Assembly (NCBI RefSeq): GCF_000425725.1
Contig: NZ_AUDZ01000013.1
Coordinates: 340,735-404,734 of the forward strand
Direction: 5' to 3'
Source: Halomonas halocynthiae DSM 14573
Lineage (GTDB): Bacteria > Pseudomonadota > Gammaproteobacteria > Pseudomonadales > Halomonadaceae
DNA length: 64,000 nucleotides
Positions 61,250 through 64,000 of this stretch are shown one piece after another. The position numbers and the translations under genes are program-made. Numbering within the stretch: position 1 is the first letter of the stretch; each line of letters begins with the position of its first letter. The notes below the pieces were generated by a model. The model made no database searches. It was not told the origin of the DNA and was given only the letters and a program-made list of their open reading frames with translations.

Positions 61250-62380
61250 TCAGGGGGAGTAAACCCCCCCGAGTATGCGCGGTCCTCGTGCGCCAGTTAC
61301 TGAGGGTAAATTGCCAGGCAAGTGCTCTAGGCGTCGCCATGCCAGCCAAGCAAAAGCGGCGGCTTCTAGCCAGTCTGCTGACCAGCCCAAGCGTGACGTA
61401 TCATATATCTCGGTACCTGGCAGATGGTGCGCGAGCCGAGTCATTAGGTGGATATTGGACGCGCCGCCGCCACAAGCAAAAAGTGCCGCAGGGGTGGAGG
61501 CGTTGAACGTTTGCATGGCGAGGTCAACGCCTTGAGCCACGCTGGCAGCGGTCAGCGCTGAAAGCGTGGCCTGAACATCTTCCGAGCGTTCATCACCCCG
61601 TAAGTGCCCGTTTAGCCAGTCAAGGTGAAAATATTCTCTACCGGTGCTGCGCGGAGGGGGTTGGCTGAAAAATGGGTCAGCCAAACAGCGCGACAGTAGG
61701 GCTTCATCTACCTGGCCTGATGCTGCCCAAGAGCCATCCTTGTCGTAGGCTTCACCAAGGTGACGCTCAATCCATGCATCCATCAGCGCATTGGCTGGAC
61801 CGGTATCAAAACCTAGTGGCTGCCGAGAGTCGCTAGCCGGCGGTAGCACCGTCAAATTGGCGAAACCGCCTAGATTCAACACTAAGCGCCACTGCTCGGG
61901 GTGACGGAAGAGCGCGGTGTGAAAAGCAGGGGCCAATGGTGCCGCCTGGCCATTGGCGGCCAAATCTCGGCGGCGGAAGTCGCCAACTACGCAGCAGCCT
62001 GTTAGCTCGGCCAGAAGGCTTGGGTTATCCAGCTGCCATGTATAAGCGGGTCCGCCGTCATAGCCTCCAGGGGCATGCTCGATGGTTTGACCATGGCTGC
62101 CGATAGCACGAATTTCATTGGCTGTGATCTGGGCTTTTTTTAGCAGCTTCTGCACTGCCGTTGCCTGTAGCCGACAAAACGCATCTTCTGCACGTGCTAG
62201 CTCAGCAAAGCTAACTTGATTGGCGTGGCAGAGCTGGTAAAGCGCTGCGCGCAGCTCGTCAGGCATCGCTTCTCCGTGGCTGGCGATTAGCTCGGGGGGG
62301 TGGTCTATGTGAACGCGGACCAACGCCGCATCCACGGCATCCAAGCTAGTGCCAGACATCAGGCCAATGAATAGCGACAT
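61250..62380 (-). CDS. anmK: Anhydro-N-acetylmuramic acid kinase
   Basis: 376 aa. Recycles peptidoglycan anhydroMurNAc to MurNAc-6-phosphate. Actin-like ATPase with N-terminal GLMSGTSLDAVDAALV, DFRRRDLAANGQAAPLAPAFH and GGGASNIHLM. Divergent from tyrS, an arrangement also recalled from Pseudomonas. Confidence 0.95.
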   Translation of the reverse strand: MSLFIGLMSGTSLDAVDAALVRVHIDHPPELIASHGEAMPDELRAALYQLCHANQVSFAELARAEDAFCRLQATAVQKLLKKAQITANEIRAIGSHGQTIEHAPGGYDGGPAYTWQLDNPSLLAELTGCCVVGDFRRRDLAANGQAAPLAPAFHTALFRHPEQWRLVLNLGGFANLTVLPPASDSRQPLGFDTGPANALMDAWIERHLGEAYDKDGSWAASGQVDEALLSRCLADPFFSQPPPRSTGREYFHLDWLNGHLRGDERSEDVQATLSALTAASVAQGVDLAMQTFNASTPAALFACGGGASNIHLMTRLAHHLPGTEIYDTSRLGWSADWLEAAAFAWLAWRRLEHLPGNLPSVTGARGPRILGGVYSP

Positions 62381-62490
62381 GAGAATCTCCTGAAAGGCTC
62401 AACCAAGGCGGAGCAGCATGATAACATCCCCGCTAAATATCTGACGATGGATGCCTGCAGGGGTATCCCACCAATAGTGGAGAGGAGAGC

Positions 62491-63690
62491 ATGTCCGACG
62501 TTGCTGACGCACTTGCGTTACTCAAGCGTGGTACTCACGAGATTTTGCTAGAAGACGAGTTAGAGAAAAAGCTAGCTTCTGGTCGCAAGTTGCGTATTAA
62601 GGCAGGCTTTGATCCGACGGCCCCGGATTTGCACTTAGGACATAGCGTACTGCTGACTAAAATGCGTCAGTTCCAGGACCTGGGGCATCAGATTATTTTT
62701 CTGATTGGCGATTTTACCGGCCGCATCGGTGACCCTTCCGGTAAGAATGTAACGCGCAAGCCGCTCAGCGAAGAAGAAGTTAAGCGTAATGCTGAGACTT
62801 ATAAAGAGCAGGTGTTCAAGATTCTTGATCCTGAGTTGACCGAAGTGCGTTTCAACGCAGATTGGTTTTCTGAGATGAGCGCCGCTGAGATGATCGAGCT
62901 GGCTGGTAAAAGTACCGTGGCGCGGATGTTGGAGCGGGACGACTTTGAAAAGCGCTATTCAGGCAATCAGCCAATTTCAATCCACGAGTTTCTTTATCCG
63001 TTGGTTCAAGGGTACGACTCTGTGGCGCTGGAGGCCGACATTGAGCTGGGCGGAACAGACCAGAAGTTTAACTTGCTGATGGGGCGTGAAATCCAGAAGC
63101 ACTACGGGATGACGCCTCAAGTTGTTATCACCATGCCGTTACTGGAAGGCCTGGACGGCGTGCAGAAGATGTCCAAGTCGCTAGGTAACTATGTCGGGGT
63201 CGATGAGGCTCCGGGCTCCATGTTTAATAAGCTGGTATCGATGCCAGACAGTCTGATGTGGCGTTATTTCGAATTGCTGTCGCTAAAAAGCAATGATGAA
63301 ATCGATGCGCTGAAGAGCAAGGTTGAAAACGGCGCTAATCCGCGCGACATAAAGATGGAGCTGGCGCGTGAACTGATCGCGCGTTATCACGATGACGAGG
63401 CGGCCGCGAATGCCCACCGGTCGGCAGGCAACCAATTAGCTGACGGTGAACTGCCGGAAGACCTGCCGGAAGTTAATGTTGCATTCGATGGCGCAGCTCA
63501 AGCCCCTATTGCAGCGGTATTAAATCGTGCGGGTCTGGTTGCTAATAGTGCCCAGGCTAAGGATATGCTGGGTAATGGACGCGTTAAGGTGGATGACGAA
63601 GTTGTGGCGCGTGACTGTATGCTAGATACAGGGTGTACCTACGTTATCCAAGCAGGGAAAAAGCGTTATGCGCGCGTGATCATTAGTTGA
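62491..63690 (+). CDS. tyrS: Tyrosyl-tRNA synthetase
   Basis: 399 aa. Class I synthetase: HIGH-like HLGHSV, KMSKS as [12 protein letters not shown], and a C-terminal S4 RNA-binding domain (ARLIVNR-type [18 protein letters not shown]). Uses the 399-residue form as in Pseudomonas. AGAGGAGAGC precedes the ATG. A terminator follows. Confidence 0.97.
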   Translation: MSDVADALALLKRGTHEILLEDELEKKLASGRKLRIKAGFDPTAPDLHLGHSVLLTKMRQFQDLGHQIIFLIGDFTGRIGDPSGKNVTRKPLSEEEVKRNAETYKEQVFKILDPELTEVRFNADWFSEMSAAEMIELAGKSTVARMLERDDFEKRYSGNQPISIHEFLYPLVQGYDSVALEADIELGGTDQKFNLLMGREIQKHYGMTPQVVITMPLLEGLDGVQKMSKSLGNYVGVDEAPGSMFNKLVSMPDSLMWRYFELLSLKSNDEIDALKSKVENGANPRDIKMELARELIARYHDDEAAANAHRSAGNQLADGELPEDLPEVNVAFDGAAQAPIAAVLNRAGLVANSAQAKDMLGNGRVKVDDEVVARDCMLDTGCTYVIQAGKKRYARVIIS

Positions 63691-63712
63691 TCTCGTAACC
63701 CCGCTTCGCCAG

Positions 63713-63737
63713 ACGCCCGCGATATGCGGGCGTTTGC
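63713..63737 (+). terminator. Terminator after tyrS
   Basis: Perfect 8-bp stem ACGCCCGC/GCGGGCGT with a 5-base loop, followed by TT then GCGTTT. It isolates tyrS from the downstream rRNA promoter region. Confidence 0.8.
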
Positions 63738-63791
63738 GTTTCTATGGAACGGCCCTTCCCAGTGGTTTGATAACGATTTTTCACAAAGTGC

Positions 63792-63820
63792 TTGCACTGT
63801 GCCAAGCAAGGTCGTAAAGT
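63792..63820 (+). promoter_or_regulatory. Probable rRNA operon P1 promoter
   Basis: TTGCAC (63792-63797) and TAAAGT (63815-63820) are exactly 17 bases apart, preceded by an A/T-rich UP-like stretch (GATTTTTCACAAAG) and followed by a G/C-rich discriminator (ACGCATCC), the mark of ppGpp/DksA-sensitive rRNA promoters. No gene starts before the window ends. Confidence 0.65.
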
Positions 63821-63978
63821 ACGCATCCGCTGCAGGCAACGAGCCGAAAGTTAGGCTGGTTTTCTCGCAGCAGCAGAAGGAAGTACGCTTTATCAATCAG
63901 CAGGTTACACTCAGCTGGTGGCGGTAAAGAGAAGCGTGCAGGAGGCGTTACCGAGATGAAGAAAGTTTACATCGAGGG

Positions 63979-63984
63979 TTGACA
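63979..63984 (+). promoter_or_regulatory. -35 element of a second (P2-like) promoter
   Basis: A consensus TTGACA stands 16 bases before the window end; its -10 would fall just outside. Tandem promoters here fit an rRNA operon beginning immediately to the right. Confidence 0.45.
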
Positions 63985-64000
63985 ATCTCCACCGGATGCG

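Overview
The window is ordinary core chromosome of a gammaproteobacterium. Protein sequences, roughly mid-50s percent G+C, and gene order all point to the Halomonadaceae (Halomonas/Vreelandella type); this is inference from recognition, not a database search. Two long blocks follow the Pseudomonas/Halomonas gene order almost exactly: dapB-carA-carB-greA-(yhbY)-rlmE-ftsH-folP-glmM-tpiA-secG-tRNA-Leu-tRNA-fMet-rimP-nusA-infB-rbfA-truB-rpsO-pnp, and sfsA-aminotransferase-dksA-gluQ-cbrX-cbrA-cbrB-[sRNA]-pcnB-folK-panB-panC-panD. No insertion sequence, prophage, CRISPR array or other obvious horizontal island was seen.

Layout. 1-10 kb: the 3' half of malate synthase G, a hotdog thioesterase, a DUF423 protein, thiS-thiG-trmB, a DMT exporter with a divergent LysR regulator, an AEC carrier, a small membrane protein with an SCO1-type copper chaperone, a PHB-depolymerase-like secreted esterase and an FKBP. 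10.6-14 kb: a TRAP transporter resembling the ectoine system TeaABC, with the binding-protein gene convergent to the dctQ-dctM pair. 14-19 kb: a TIGR02444 protein, a YheS-type ABC-F ATPase, dtd and thiD, yqaA. 18.8-41 kb: the long lysine/carbamoyl-phosphate/transcription-translation block, with two tRNA genes. 41-46.4 kb: acetyl-CoA acetyltransferase, the pantothenate genes panD, panC and panB, folK and pcnB. 46.6-53.4 kb: the CbrAB regulatory locus with gluQ and dksA. 53.6-63.7 kb: aminotransferase, sfsA, the yggS-proC-yggT-metX-metW-DUF4426 operon divergent from pilT, anmK and tyrS. The last 300 bases look like the promoter region of an rRNA operon that starts just outside the window.

The most interesting content is non-coding. 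(1) Between cbrB and pcnB, on the minus strand, a near-perfect sigma-54 promoter, about 500 nt of RNA with seven A-rich AAYAAYAA-type clusters and a Rho-independent terminator form a CrcZ-like Hfq/Crc-sequestering RNA, just downstream of the gene for its likely activator CbrB. (2) At 6118-6269, minus strand, a sigma-70 promoter overlapped by a Fur-box-like sequence drives a roughly 118-nt RNA with a C/U-rich anti-Shine-Dalgarno stretch and a strong terminator; it looks like a PrrF/RyhB-type iron-responsive sRNA antisense to nothing essential. Both lie under spurious reading frames that an automatic annotation could call as proteins.

How the parts connect: CbrA/CbrB with the CrcZ-like RNA would set carbon-source priority and plausibly influence uptake systems such as the TRAP and AEC transporters, while the Fur-type RNA would handle iron sparing. 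The large 18.8-41 kb block supplies lysine/peptidoglycan precursors, pyrimidine/arginine precursors, folate, envelope precursors and the core translation and RNA-decay machinery.
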